This document shows positions 43,391-55,604 of a DNA stretch of 64,000 nt, one piece after another. Both the position numbers and the translations under genes were made by a program. The stretch is from Pratylenchus scribneri (lineage: Eukaryota > Nematoda > Chromadorea > Rhabditida > Pratylenchidae), in NCBI GenBank assembly GCA_030063045.1, contig JAQSEB010000017.1:1054001-1118000 (forward strand), read 5' to 3'. Every line of letters begins with the position of its first letter. Position 1 is the first letter of the stretch. The notes beneath the pieces were generated by a model. That model did no database searches. It saw nothing but the letters and a program-made list of their open reading frames with translations, and was not told where the DNA came from.

Positions 43391-45376
43391 TCAAATCATT
43401 GGCATTGTCCGATTGTTGCTTCCAAATCTTGCCGCCGGTGAAACTGAACTTCCCCCGGATCCAATTGTGAATATTCTGGCTGCTTGAATTATTCCAAATA
43501 CACGAAGGATTGTTGCCTTCAATTCAATGAGCCCAGCATTGAACAGTAAACGATATTCCGAACTTAAATAGAATATTTTATTTTGTCATTCCCTCCCTTT
43601 ATTGTTTACCTATTCAAATAAAGCACAACCGCATTTGAGCTGGCCCCAAGCAAAATGGCACAAAGTGAAATATTCATCATATACCATGTCATTTTAGTGG
43701 AATATAGGGAGGAAAAGCCAAGGAGAATGGAACCAAACAACAAAGTGCCAACATGAACGAAAACAATCATTGCCAATGATTTTAGCAGTTTTTGTTGTTG
43801 TTGATTAATTCCACTGGAATTATTCCATCCATTTAATTCTATAAAAAATGACCAATTTAAATGAAATTTCTAATTGGTTTTGATTCACTTTTTTGGATGA
43901 AAAGGATCAATCCAATGAGAATATAGCACAAAATTGTGATGGAAATGAGCACTGGGCCCACCAAATAATGCACAATATCTTTGCTGCTATCCCAGCCTAA
44001 ATTAATTAAAAATAAATTATTTTCATTTTAAAATTAATTCACCAATTTGGCCAATAAATCCGGTCACTGGTTTCTCTTCTTCGGCTGCACATTTTTGCCA
44101 AAGTCCGTAAATATTCCAAATGCCATTAATTGAACATAAAAATGTCAAAAATGCGCAATAAAAATAACGGAAACGAGGATTCATCTGTGTGGGAATTTAA
44201 ATTGAATTAAAATTTAAATAAATTAAATTTTTAATTTAAATTTGAAAAGAATATATCTGTTATTGGCAATGATAATCTTGGAAATTGAGCATTGCTGAAA
44301 TACCCGCGTTTATAGCTGGGCAATTTTCGAAATCTCGGCTTCTAAATTCAACCCAGAGGCATGAGAATAGGTTAATCCAACTCGGCTTTGCGTATGAAAT
44401 TTGAATTTCAAATCGGTAAGAACTTGTTTTTAAAAGCTGAACCATTGTCTAAACCCAAACCAGTTTTAGTTTACTAACTTATGTCTAATTAAGCCCTACG
44501 AAATTGAAATTATATAGAGTAAATCGACCTTGCCGAAACGAATTAGCCCTATATCACGATTGTACATCTAGAAGCCGAGATTTTCAAAATTGTCCAACTA
44601 TAGGTGCAACCAATTCCGGGAATGCCTAATTCCCAAGATTGCCCAGAATATATCCATAAATTAAATAAATTATTAAGTTCCAAATTTCTGATAAATAAAT
44701 AAATTCTACCGCTACCCGATGATAATGCATTGGCAAAATGACGGAAAGGAGCCGATCAATTCCGGTGCATGCCATACAAGTCAGCGAGCATTGAATGCCA
44801 AAAAGGGATAGGACAAGGAGACGACACGATTGGAAAGTGCCAATGAAATTTGTGCCGGACAATGAGATGACAAAAAATGGGAAAGGATGAGTCAGCTGGA
44901 GCATATCGAAAAAGGCATTCAATGCGATCAAATAATTGGCATTTCGATTCAGAGATTTCCTTCAAGAATTAAAATGGAATTAATGTAGAAAATAATGTCT
45001 ATACTGATGTTTGATTGTGGTATAAATGATGTAGGCATTGAATGGGATGCCAATGAGGCCAATCAAACTGAGGAACAATGCGGGCACAATCAACACTGGG
45101 GTTGGGCCGGCATTATGGAACATTGTGTAAAGCTAAATGGAAAAAATGGATTGAAGTGCCTATGGCCAATTTTGACTACAGTATTACTTCTATTGGTACC
45201 ACATGGGCTTAAAATTTCAGAACCTCTTTAGGGTGGACTTCTTTCTAATAGAAGGAATACAATATTAATTTTACCTGCAAATCGGCTTCATCGGACATAA
45301 TGCTTGCATTGAAATAGGAAAGCAATTTTGATGTCAAATTTGGATTGTTGTTGCTGTTTTCGTACATATTTGACAT
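43391..45376 (-). CDS. srsx-type chemoreceptor (GPCR), complete
   Basis: 374-aa 7TM receptor from seven exons in transcript order: 45376-45275, 45132-45005, 44959-44716, 44184-44043, 43996-43889, 43838-43610, 43562-43391; all canonical and in phase. The N-terminus is Asn-rich (MSNMYENSNNN, glycosylation-like). TM1: VLIVPALFLSLIGLIGIPFN. TM2: KSLNRNANYLIALNAFFDM. DRY-equivalent: CTGIDRLLSVILPMHY. TM5: VGPVLISITILCYILIGLIL. TM7 ends SSNAVVLYLNSSEYRLLF, the srsx signature. The tail is Ser/Gly-rich. The third intron (44185-44715) contains element G2. Confidence 0.93.
44265..44650. mobile_element. Inverted-repeat element G, copy 2
   Basis: The ends GGCAATGATAATCTTGGAAA and the complement of CCCAAGATTGCCC fold back. 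Inner arms share GGGCAATTTT then GAAATCTCGGCTTCTA. It shares CTGAACC-TTGTCTAAACCCAA and TTTACTAACTT blocks with copy 1 (14807-15153). Confidence 0.82.
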
Positions 45377-48300
45377 TTGACAATTATTATTTATTTTGTT
45401 CTAAAATTTTAAATTTGAATTATTAATTCGATTTTTTAATTCTAAATATTTAATTTTTAGTGTAATATTTGTTTCCTTAGTAAAGTGAGACAATTTTTTG
45501 TGAGAATTCCGCCTGACTAATTTTGTAAAAATTGAAATTTCCCAACTAATAAGCCCAACATAAACCTAAAGACGTCAACACAAAATTAATCCAGCCAATT
45601 AGTAAAACTTTCATTTTTATATTTTTTTGTATTCTAATTAATTTAAATACGAAATTACTTGAAATATCTAAAATTAGAATTTATCTTCGGTTTTCATAAG
45701 ATTAAAAATTTTACAAAATTCCCAAAAAATTTGATGAACATTTCTGAAAAAAATAATTGGTTTTTAATCTTTCTTTAAATAAAAATTTTTGTTTCAAAAT
45801 TTTGTATTTTCATCTTTTTGTATGGATATGGTAAAAATGGCATATTCCTTCCTTTTTGGATGCCATTTATTTAATATTCAATTCAATGGACCCTCCTCTC
45901 CTACAATCTCCATTCGTCGTCATTTTTGGCATTTGCATTTTTTGCAAAGTTTCAAGTTTCATTTTCTTTGACCAATTTATTTTACATTTATTCACCTGTT
46001 GAAATACACTGAAAGGAAGGAGAATGTCAAATTTAATGGAAAAATTTCCTATTCAATTAGAAATGAGACTTGATTAAATCATTCTTTTTTTTTTAATTCG
46101 GTTCTAAGTTTTTTTAACTTAATTTAAAATTTTGGTTTTTAAATATTTTCTATGAATTGTCGTCAATTAATTTAATTTTCTTTTATCCATTTTTTGATGT
46201 TTGGATTGGAACGAATGGCCCAAAAAATGATAATTATTGAATAAAATGTTTCTATTTTCGGGAAAATTTGATTTGGGGATTGGCAATTAATTTGGTCTTA
46301 TGATTTATGAATTCAAAAAAAAATTAAATTGGTATAAGAAAAATATAATTTTGGATTTTAATGAATGGAATAGAAAGTTAGAATTTAATATAGCCTTAAT
46401 TAATATTGAATAAGGTAAATAATAAAATGTGATTCATTCTGTGTACATATTTTGACCACAGATTGGAAGAAATGGAAAAAATAAACAATAATTCTATTTA
46501 TGGCAATTTTTGTTTGTATGGGATCAATTGGAGTCGAATATGCCTTAAAAAACATTTTATAAATGACAATTGGGCATATGGCCTCAAAAATGACTTTTCA
46601 ATTGTGCCATTTTGTTGTACCAATTTATATATATGCCCAATTCCAATGTCACATTAACATTCGACAATTTGCTCATTTTTTGTAGTCAAATTTTTGTAGC
46701 CGCATGGAAAATTAAAAATGGATAGAAAGATTATTCGCGCACGCTTATACAAATTTTTTGATAAAAAAAGATAGAATTGGAATATTTGGCATATTTATTG
46801 GTTGGTAAAATATTAAATTTAAATTGCAAAAATTGAATTCATAGGTACACTACTGCACTGCAGGCATATAAAAATTAAAATACAATTCTAATCTAGCATT
46901 TTATTGGAATAGTTCAATTTTGATTAAAAAATAAAATTCTAATAAATATTTCAACGAATTAAAATAAATTATTTGCAAAATATATATTTATAATGGATAA
47001 TAAAAAAGTCGATTCAAAGCAATTTGAGGAAAATGATTTTTGTTTTATGGCATATAGTAATTTAAATCTATTTATATTTGGTCAAACTTCTTTTCCCATC
47101 GACTTTTCTTTTATTAATTAATTTAATTTTTCTCACCCACTCTCTGGGAATAATTATGTCATTTTTGGCCATTTTCATTAATAAATTTATTAATCCATTC
47201 TTTAAAATGTAATTTATTTAAGTGATACGAATATGAAAGCATTTTTTCGGAAATCGAGAATGCTGAAATTTATTTAATTAAATTATAAAATGGATAGAAA
47301 GAATTCGATTTGAAAAAAAAGACTACTGATTATGATGTGAATAAAGGAATAAATTTTGAATAAATTTGCAAATTTGAATTGTTTGCTGCCAATTGAAAAT
47401 CCAATCAAATTATCATTTTTTATAGTAAATAAAGCAGAATGAATCTAATATTGTTTAAATTGGTCAAATTTTCACAAAATTAATAATTATATTGCCAAAA
47501 AAAGGAAAAAAGAATTATGGCGTTTGGGAATTACCCAATTAGCGAAGGCCATCCGAATTGTAAAATAAATCAAAAATGGAAGCAAAATTAATTTTGTGCT
47601 AAAAACGTTAAAAATCCAATCAAATTCATTAAATTTTCTGAACGATAATTTAGTGTAAAATTTAAATTCTCATTTTTTAACAAATAGGCAGAGCGGAAAA
47701 CCACTTAAATTGGTCAAATTTTCACAATAATTATATTGGACAAAAATGTCTTAAAAATGAAAAAAAATGTGACTTTGAGAGTTGGGATATCCCCAATTAA
47801 CGGAGACCATTCAAACTAACCAAAATTGGTAATGGATAATTTTGTGGTTTAAAAATTGTAAAACTGATCATTAATTTGAATTTTGATTGAATATTAGAAA
47901 TTAATATTCCAAAAATGGATTATTAAAGAGATGGTTTTTGTAATTACATTGGAGATGAGCAATTTTAGTAAAAAAATTGTTGCCTTGAAGACTTAATTAA
48001 ATGGTCCCTAAACATAAAATTAGTGAAATTCCCACATTCATTCATTCGTTCGCTCATTAAAAATATCAAAGATTAAAAAGTTCGGTACGAAAATGGTGGA
48101 TGAAAAATTAAATTTAAATAATATGTTCTCAATAGAAGCCGAAATGAATTTGGTTAAAAATAAATTTAATCTAAGGAAGAAATTTTTAATTTATTTACAT
48201 AGCTCTTCAAAAATTCAGGAAAAAAACACAGATAATAAATTAATAAAAATGTTTTAAATGAAATTGGAATGAATCAAAATGTTCAAGGCAAAAATTGGGG

Positions 48301-48464
48301 CAATTCGCATGGGCCCATTATGCAGAATGGCAAAAATGCTTTTGGCATAAATTCTTCAAAACGACCTGAAATTCAGTTAATTCATAAATTATTTATTTTT
48401 CAATAATTTTAATATATAATTAATATTATATAAATTTTGCTCTAAAAAATCTATTGCCCTTTCT
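45377..48464. other. Gene-poor intergenic region
   Basis: About 3 kb between two minus-strand genes, AT-rich. Open frames at 45789 and 46463 (+) show no motif. An imperfect long duplication lies at about 47390-47880 (listed separately). Confidence 0.45.
47390..47880 (+). repeat. Imperfect tandem duplication, unit about 250 bp
   Basis: TTAAATTGGTCAAATTTTCA near 47453 recurs near 47706. Each is followed by AATTATATTG, a GGGA(T/A)..CCCAATTA segment and GA(A/G)GGCCAT/GAGACCAT. The two blocks are clearly related but diverged. Confidence 0.6.
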
Positions 48465-50508
48465 TCATATCCAATCCATATTGCAAAAATTTAAAATTTC
48501 CCCTAATACCAAGTATAAAAATATATTCAAACCTTGGTCATGCATCAAATCCAAATAGACGACCAATTCTCGATGCCTTTTTGCATTCAAAATGGATTGG
48601 CCAATCAACAATAATGTTTCCGAATATCGAAGTGCCCCCTTTGCATCCCCAAATTTCCTTTGTTGTAGCCGAAGAAGGGCACGGCTATATTTTTCTGCCT
48701 CCGTCGCCAACAATTGTTGGGCATTTATGGAGAGGCCGGTCACCGCTTAAATTAATAATTTCATTTTTAATATTAATTTTTTGGTTCACCCGAATTTGTG
48801 AACATCAAAGCCATCAAATAGGCGAATTCCTCCCTTGTTGGGCGCACCCCCAGCATTTGCTTCATTGTATGGCAATAAACTTTAAAGGCCAATTTTGATA
48901 CACTAAAAATTATAAAAAATGGATAATACATATTAAACAAACATAGGGTCCTTTTCATATCTTTTCAATCTGAACAATTCAATAATTGGAAAATGATTTG
49001 GCGCTATCAAAACTTCGAAACCCTTTTGGAATGAATAAAATGAGACGAACAAATCCAATGCACTCAATGTTTGACTTCGAAGGAGAATTCGCTGTCAATT
49101 TGAATTAAAATGAATTGTGAATAAATTCTCAAAACTTGATCATTGAAATCCAATTGGCCAAAAATGGGCAATGATTTGCCGAATCCAATGCTGATTAACA
49201 AATCACGAATATATGTTGTCGGTTTTATCGACCAACAATGTTCAATTTTTGAAAGGAATTCTCGATTAAAAGTTGGCGGCAATTCATCCTTTTTTCAAAA
49301 AATAAATCTTAAATTTTTGATAAATTTCTCACCAAAAATTGGTCAACATTTGACAACAAATTTTCATTTCCTCTGATCAAATCATCCGTCTGGCCGTATC
49401 GATTCATATATTCTCGGGACATTTCTGTCCTTGAATTGTGTATCCTTTTCATTTTGCTTTCGGCATTCAAAAAATTGGCCAGCAATTGGATTTCGTACAA
49501 ATCCTCCGAATAAAGTAAAACTTCATTCTAATTTGAATTAATATTACATTATTAATCATTATTAATTAGAATTTAAAAAGCATCCAATTAAAAAAATTAA
49601 AATAGGGAATAATTCTTACTAAAATGAATTAAAACTTATTTTAGAATCTATTAAAATGGAATAATAGTTGATTAATGCTTGGGGGCGAATTCAATGAAAT
49701 GACATTTTTTATAAGCTATGCTAAATACATTGCCAAAATAAATCTACAGATATCAATTTAACTCAAATAGTAATGCTACAAACAGTTTATAGGATTAATT
49801 TTTCTGGTCTATTAATTATATCATTCAATCTTAATCCCTCGATGAATCATTAAAAGTAATAACCTTGTTGGCCGCCTCATCTTTCGACAAATTTCTAGCA
49901 TATTTTGAGCGTTTATTTTCTAAATATTTATTATTTAAATTTGTATATCCCTCTTCATTATTGTTACGTTGCTTTGGTTTTGGTGTCCATTCTTGTGCTT
50001 TTGACATTTCCGTCCTCCATTTCCAAACATCAATTGAACGAATCGACTTTTCCTGCATTCCAACTTGAATGCATTTTTGGAATCGGCAATATTTGCATTC
50101 CCGAATTCCCTTTTCAATTGAAGATGTTGTCCCATCCTCTGATAATGAATTTTAAAATATTTTCATTAATTTTTCTGATTAGTTTATTACCATCTTCCGA
50201 TGAAGAACATTGGCAAATATATTTTCGCTCCTGGATCAGGGTTCGTCTATGATGAATGGGAAATATGTATTTAAATTCATTTCTTTTAAATAATTATTGA
50301 CAAATTAATTCATTTTTATTGATTTAAAATTGTATTAAAAATTTTTTAAATTAATTTTCAATTATTTATACCGAAAGAATGCGGCACATGCATTGCAGGA
50401 TAAAGTGCCAAAATTATTGCGAGCATTCGGACAGCCACAAACCGCGCAACCTTTTTCCGAATTACTTGACTCTGAGTCGGTTGGCGAATTTAGTACTAAC
50501 ATCGACAT
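48465..50508 (-). CDS. Nuclear hormone receptor, nematode supplementary (SupNHR) type
   Basis: Ligand-regulated transcription factor, 442 aa. Exons in transcript order: 50508-50372, 50246-50191, 50138-49864, 49527-49333, 49288-49136, 49091-48943, 48902-48790, 48745-48533, 48502-48465. Zinc finger 1 is CAVCGCPNARNNFGTLSC with P-box CNACAAFFRR. Zinc finger 2 ends CKYCRFQKCIQVGM. A long, basic, Asn-rich hinge follows. The ligand-binding domain starts near KPTTYIRDLLISIGFGKS, with FGQLDFNDQRILLRSQ at helices 3-5 and SINAQQLLATEAEKYSRALL further on. The P-box CNACA with AFFRR is typical of nematode-expanded NHRs. The last intron (48503-48532) is only 30 bp and in frame, so it may be retained. The ligand is unknown. 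Confidence 0.9.
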
Positions 50509-52205
50509 TAATTGTGCTAAACCCTTTTAAAAATTAATCTAAATTTTCAGTATTTGGAATTTTGGTTAGCAATAAACGAGAATGAAAACAAAAGGAGGGT
50601 ACAAAAGATCAAGCATTCAAAAAAAAATGCTGGATTTTCCCATTTGCTTTTTGTTTTGGGCAAATTTATGAAAAAAATTGAAAAGGGATGTAAAAAAGAT
50701 CGAGAGTATACAAAATGGATTTACATATTTGTTTAATTTTTATTATTTTGAGGCAAATGAGAGTAGTATTGTTGAAAGAGTTTTCTTGTGGGAGGAATTC
50801 CATAAAAAAAACCCCGAAATTGTGAGAAAAAGCGAAAAATGGAAGAAATTTGAGGACAAATTGGAACGAGAGCGCAAATCGATATAAGCATTAAAACAGA
50901 GAGAATGACGGGGAAATGTTCCATGTGAACAAATTAAGAGAGCAAACGAAACACTGCTCTGTTGCTGGGCCAAATCTTGTCGAGAGCCGAGAGTGCCCAC
51001 CGACAAAATGGGAACTCCTCTCCAAACAAATTGAACTACAATTTTTGTATTGGAATGAGGAAAAAGGGATGCTATAATGTTGCTACCAGAATAAATTTTT
51101 TAATTAATTAGATAATTTATACTTTTTTATACCGAAATCTTAATTTCTAAACCAAAAATAAAATGAGAAAATGAGAAAAAATTAATAAAAAAAAATTTGA
51201 ATTGTAATAAAGAATGTTCCAATTAAAATGGGATGTTTGCCAGAAGAAAATGACGAGGAAATTTGATTGGCATTTGGCACTAATAAAATAATTTTAATAT
51301 ATAGGTAATTCCCATTTTCAGATAAATTACATATTTTCAATTCAACTCATTTCATAAATTCTTCCATTAAGTTGGCAATTAATATTATCATAGGCATTTT
51401 AAGACATATCAAAATAATTCTTAAAACTTAAATGAAAATCTAAATAATTAATTGCTACTAATAAATGTAATACTTAATATATAATTTAATTAATTATGTA
51501 AAATTTTCAATTGACCCAAGTATTAAAAAAAAGTACAAAGTAAATTCATGCCTTTCATTTTCATCAAACAAAAAATTTTGTGTTTTATAACAATGATTTC
51601 GTTTTTTGAATTGATTTTGGCCATTAAATTCCAATAATTGGGGTTAACTGTTTAAAATTGACAAAGTAAAAGTACAAATGATTAATGGATATGTCCACAA
51701 TTGAATAAAATATTAAAAAATATCATCTGCTTTTCTCTGAAAATAAAGTGCCAAATTAATTCCCAGTAATAGTGAATTTCATCCATCTGCCTCAAATATC
51801 CACCTGCTGCCACTCTTGGCCCATTTTCACCCCTCATTCTTGGCCAAATTCGCCATTCACAATTCCCCAATGCCTTCATCCAATCCAAATATGGTCATTT
51901 CACACTCATTTGCGTCAGTGTCGATGTCGATTGTCGATGTCGATTGTCGGCGGTGTCAAGGTAGCAAAGCGATAATAGGCATAGGCATTCTTCTCACCAT
52001 TCCCCCCCCCCCCCCCTTTTTTGTTGATACTCACTCTCTATTATAATCCGCACATTCTCGCGCGGATAATTATATCCAAAATTTTCGCACTCGACCATTT
52101 TTTTCTTCTTCTATTCAATATTTTAATTGGAAAAGAAATTGAGTATTGAATTTTATTATTAAAGAATATATTTAAATTTATTAAAATTTAGCCAATAATT
52201 CCATA
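50509..52205. other. Intergenic region between divergent genes
   Basis: AT-rich. A 69-codon + frame at 50678-50887 (ends EKWKKFEDKLERERKSI) is hydrophilic but isolated. GTCGAT/GTCGATGTCGATTGTC repeats occur at 51919-51950 and a 14-C run at about 52003-52016. No gene is supported. It presumably contains promoters of the flanking NHR (-) and 7TM (+) genes. Confidence 0.45.
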
Positions 52206-53857
52206 ATGAATATTTCATTGGAAAATGCCACTTTTTCTCCAATAATAAATTCAACCGATGGCCGTCGATTAATTGTTACAGCCATCGATCCCACCAAATC
52301 TCCCGAAAATCCGCCGATAAATATTTCCTCACTTCCCTCTGCCCTCTCATTTCATTTTGGCAAAAATCAATCAATTCAAATGCCGGCAAAAATGAATATA
52401 AGTGGCGGGGAGGACGAAGAATATGAAGATGGATTTGGGCCAGAATATATTCACTATGGCCATAAAAATGGAGGGGACATGAAAGAGTCCACATGGAATG
52501 GGGGTGAATAATTTAATCGAAATTATCGAATTGACATTTGTTTTCATTTCAGTTTTGATGGGCGCTTCCTTCTCAAATATTCTCCTTTTGCTTTTCCTCT
52601 TGGCCATTAGCCGAGGGAAACGTGACTATTTTGGCATTCGACTTTACATTCTCAATTTGGCTATTTTTGGCCTAATTCAAATTGTAATCAATTTCAAATT
52701 AATTTAATAATTTCCCAAAAATAGATTGTCCTAATTTGGAATTCGCCCGATGACCTTTATGGACTGCGCAATTTCTTTGCATTTTGCCTCCAGGATTTCA
52801 TGGACAAATACAATGGTTCACTGCTTGAGGCAACTCAAATTGTGTATTTAAGTTCAACAACCGTACTAATGCTGGATTGCTTTCAAAAGTTTTCCAGTTT
52901 CCTTTCAAAATAATATTTCGCCTTTCAATTTTAGATATCGTAATTTTGGCATTGGAATTGGCAAAAAGAGTTGGGCATTGGCCATCCTTTTCCTCGATAT
53001 TTTACCCCTAATTTATATTTTCGTCAAGGTATTACCCACAGTTCTCTTCCCTAATAATAATAATAATTTTCCTATTTAAAAGGGAATTCGCTTTGAATAT
53101 ATCCAAATTCGGCCAAAGCCACTTGCAATTTACCACATTTTTGTGTTGATCATTTTTTCGGTGATTTCAACTTTTCTTGGCTTTATTCTCCTTTGTTTAC
53201 CCTTATATCGATGTTGTCATCGAAAACAAGAGGAAATTGCCATAAATGATGATCAAAATAGGCGACATGCATTGAAAGAAGTGATTAAATTTACGCGTTT
53301 GGGAAATTATTCAAAATTTCAGAAAATTCGTTCAAATCGGCTAATGTCCAATCAAAATGGCGGCCCATTGCCAAAACCATTCACCATTTCTAAATTATTC
53401 TGCATCTTTGCATTCATCTTTTTGACCAGTTGGCCACAATTTACGGTCTTCAATTTGGGCGTTGATTTGCAATCAAATGGAGGAATTGGGCAGGCCAAGG
53501 AAATGGCCCATGAAATGCAAAAACCAAATGGGGCCATTGCTGGTGTTGTCCATTTTATGCAAAAAACTCGACTCGTTTATTGGCTAATGAGGTAATTTAT
53601 TTTTATTTAATTTAAATTGGAATCCTTTTTTCAGTATCCAAAAATGGGCTGCACTTTTTCGACCGTTCCTTGAATCGTTGTTTGCCATTTTGCTCCTTTT
53701 GATTCCCTCAATGGGAAGTAAATTCCAATTTTGCAAAATTTGTCCAATAAAAAATGAAAATGAAAATATTGGCAACAATTTTTTGCAGGATCGAATGATT
53801 CCAATCAATCAAATTCCCTCTGCCCCTTCACAATCACAAAATTCAACTATTCATTAA
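52206..53857 (+). CDS. 7TM-like membrane protein, nematode-type, family unknown
   Basis: 472 aa. Exons 52206-52503, 52553-52683, 52725-52888, 52935-53028, 53083-53591, 53635-53857, canonical and in phase. A 100-residue N-terminal region is Asn/Ser-rich with NxT/S sites (MNISLENATF, INSTDG) and an acidic patch EDEEYEDG. TM helices: SNILLLLFLLAIS, RLYILNLAIFGLIQIVLIW, TQIVYLSSTTVLMLDCFQKY (DRY-equivalent position), ALAILFLDILPLIYIFV, and IFVLIIFSVISTFLGFILLC. Then come a 60-residue basic loop, LFCIFAFIFLTSWPQFTVF and FLESLFAILLLLIPSM. The order and loop lengths are those of a class A-like GPCR, but I cannot assign a subfamily. Confidence 0.78.
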
Positions 53858-54960
53858 TATTCAACGGCCAATATAAAATGGCATTTTGATTCCATAAATT
53901 TTCTTAATATTTTTTGTACTTATTTATTGAATAAATTTTTCCTTCTCTTAATTAAAAAATTCAGTAAAAATTACTTAAAAAAGATATGATATTTATATAT
54001 GAATTATAATTAAATGGAAAAAGGAAAATATTTAATTTTGCCAAAAAATTATTGAAAATGGCGAAACGAAAATTATGTCGAAAAATTACTTAATCATTTT
54101 TTAACTTGGCCATAACTAGTGGTTTGGGCCTTTATCAGCCGTTTCATTGTCAGCCATTTTGATGAGTCATATCTCAGCAAAAAGATTTGATGCAATTTTA
54201 CTATCATTGGATTGAGTAAGAGGATCTAAATACTAATTAATACTTAGAGATCGAATAGTTCTATCCAATGAAAGCAAGATTACATCAAATGGTTTCTTCT
54301 TTGCTGAGTTATGAATTATGACTCGTCAAAATGCCTCTGGCAATGAAATATTCCCCACCGTATAATTAAATGTTTGTGTTAAGAAGGCTTGTTAAGGCTA
54401 GGTTTGGGGCGAGGCCCAGATTGGGTCTGGGCTAGGAACTAGGATAGGCAGATTAAAAATCTCAAGAAGTCTGATCTCTGGCCAAGTTGTATTACCTTAA
54501 AGAAAAATTTTTTGCTACGAAAAATTTTCGCCATTTTCAATAATTTTTCCGCAAATTATGTACTAACCAATTATATAACATCAATATTATAAATTCTTCT
54601 CTCGTACTAAAATTTAATTCCTCAATTAATTTCTTTCTTAGAAAATATTTTAGATATTGCCTTTGCCTATAATAAAGCCAATTAAAAATTCAAATTTATT
54701 ATATATTTTTATATGCAGACAAATCCGGCGGAAAATAATTTGAACGAATGGGGGGATACAAATTCGTCCACCGGAATTTGCATTTTGCATTTCCGTTGTG
54801 CACTTTTTTGAGACGCAAATTATAAAAGTTAATAAAGAATAAAAATAAAGTGCGAAATAATTAATTTGTTCCGGTAATTTGTGAGAGGGAGGATAAATAC
54901 CAAGGCCAAAATGGTCATTCCACCCAATTCACATTATTTACACATAAATTGATAAAATAA
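53858..54960. other. Intergenic, mostly element K
   Basis: About half of this interval is element K (54045-54548). The rest is AT-rich. 54840-54960 upstream of the next ATG contains TATA-like GATAAATACC and probably the promoter. Confidence 0.5.
54045..54548. mobile_element. Inverted-repeat element K, same family as F
   Basis: The ends share AAATTATTGAAAATGGCGAAA and its complement. Inner parts contain AGTCTGATCTCTGGCCAAGT (complement of the block in element F) and degenerate CCTAG/CTAGG runs. It is longer than F (about 500 against 212 bp), so F may be a deletion derivative. Confidence 0.82.
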
Positions 54961-55485
54961 ATGGCAAAAATATTTGGAATGCTTCTTCTTTTTATTGCTT
55001 TCAACAAATGTGCGAATGGCCTATTCCTTCATCGAATTCCGGGCACTAATCGGCATTTTACGCCAAAAATAACAACAACGACCACCATTGAACCACCAAA
55101 ACAACAACAAAATGATGAAATTGAAATAAAAAATGGAAAAAATGGAGGAAATGAGGAGGAAAATGAATGCAAAAAGAAAGGAATTTTGGCATTTTTGTTT
55201 GGGAAAATGTTTTCAACCAAAAAATGCATTCATGAAGAAATCCAAAAGAATACAATTAAACCGAAAGAGAGGACAAATTGTTTTTTCAATCCAATGAATT
55301 GTTTATTTATGCCATCAAGAAAAGTTGGAAACAGAAAAGGGCCAATTGCAATGTTTTTGGTGAGCGAAGAGGAAAAGCTGAAATTGGTGGAAAAACATGG
55401 AAAGCATAAAAGAAGAACAAGAAGAAAAACAAAGAGGAGGAATAATGGAAGAATAATTAAAATTAAGAAAATATTATTTGAATAA
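54961..55485 (+). CDS. Secreted basic protein, 174 aa, single exon
   Basis: Uninterrupted ORF with a good signal peptide (MAKIFGMLLLFIAFNKCANG, cleavage near residue 20). This is followed by a T-rich/Q-rich linker and an acidic-Asn stretch. Two short Cys-containing blocks follow (ECKKKGILAFLFGKMFSTKK, then NCFFNPMNCLFM). The tail is strongly basic (KHGKHKRRTRRKTKRRNNGR), resembling a nuclear localisation signal. It has no introns, unlike most neighbours. The family is unknown. The secreted plus NLS-like layout is common among parasite effectors, but a precursor of basic peptides is equally possible. Confidence 0.7.
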   Translation: MAKIFGMLLLFIAFNKCANGLFLHRIPGTNRHFTPKITTTTTIEPPKQQQNDEIEIKNGKNGGNEEENECKKKGILAFLFGKMFSTKKCIHEEIQKNTIKPKERTNCFFNPMNCLFMPSRKVGNRKGPIAMFLVSEEEKLKLVEKHGKHKRRTRRKTKRRNNGRIIKIKKILFE

Positions 55486-55604
55486 ATTATATGCCAATTT
55501 TATTAATCCACATTCGTATATACTTGTACGCTAAGCTAAAGTAATTAAAAATTCATATTGAATAAATCAATGTTTTTATACAAATATCAACATAAATGAG
55601 ATAT

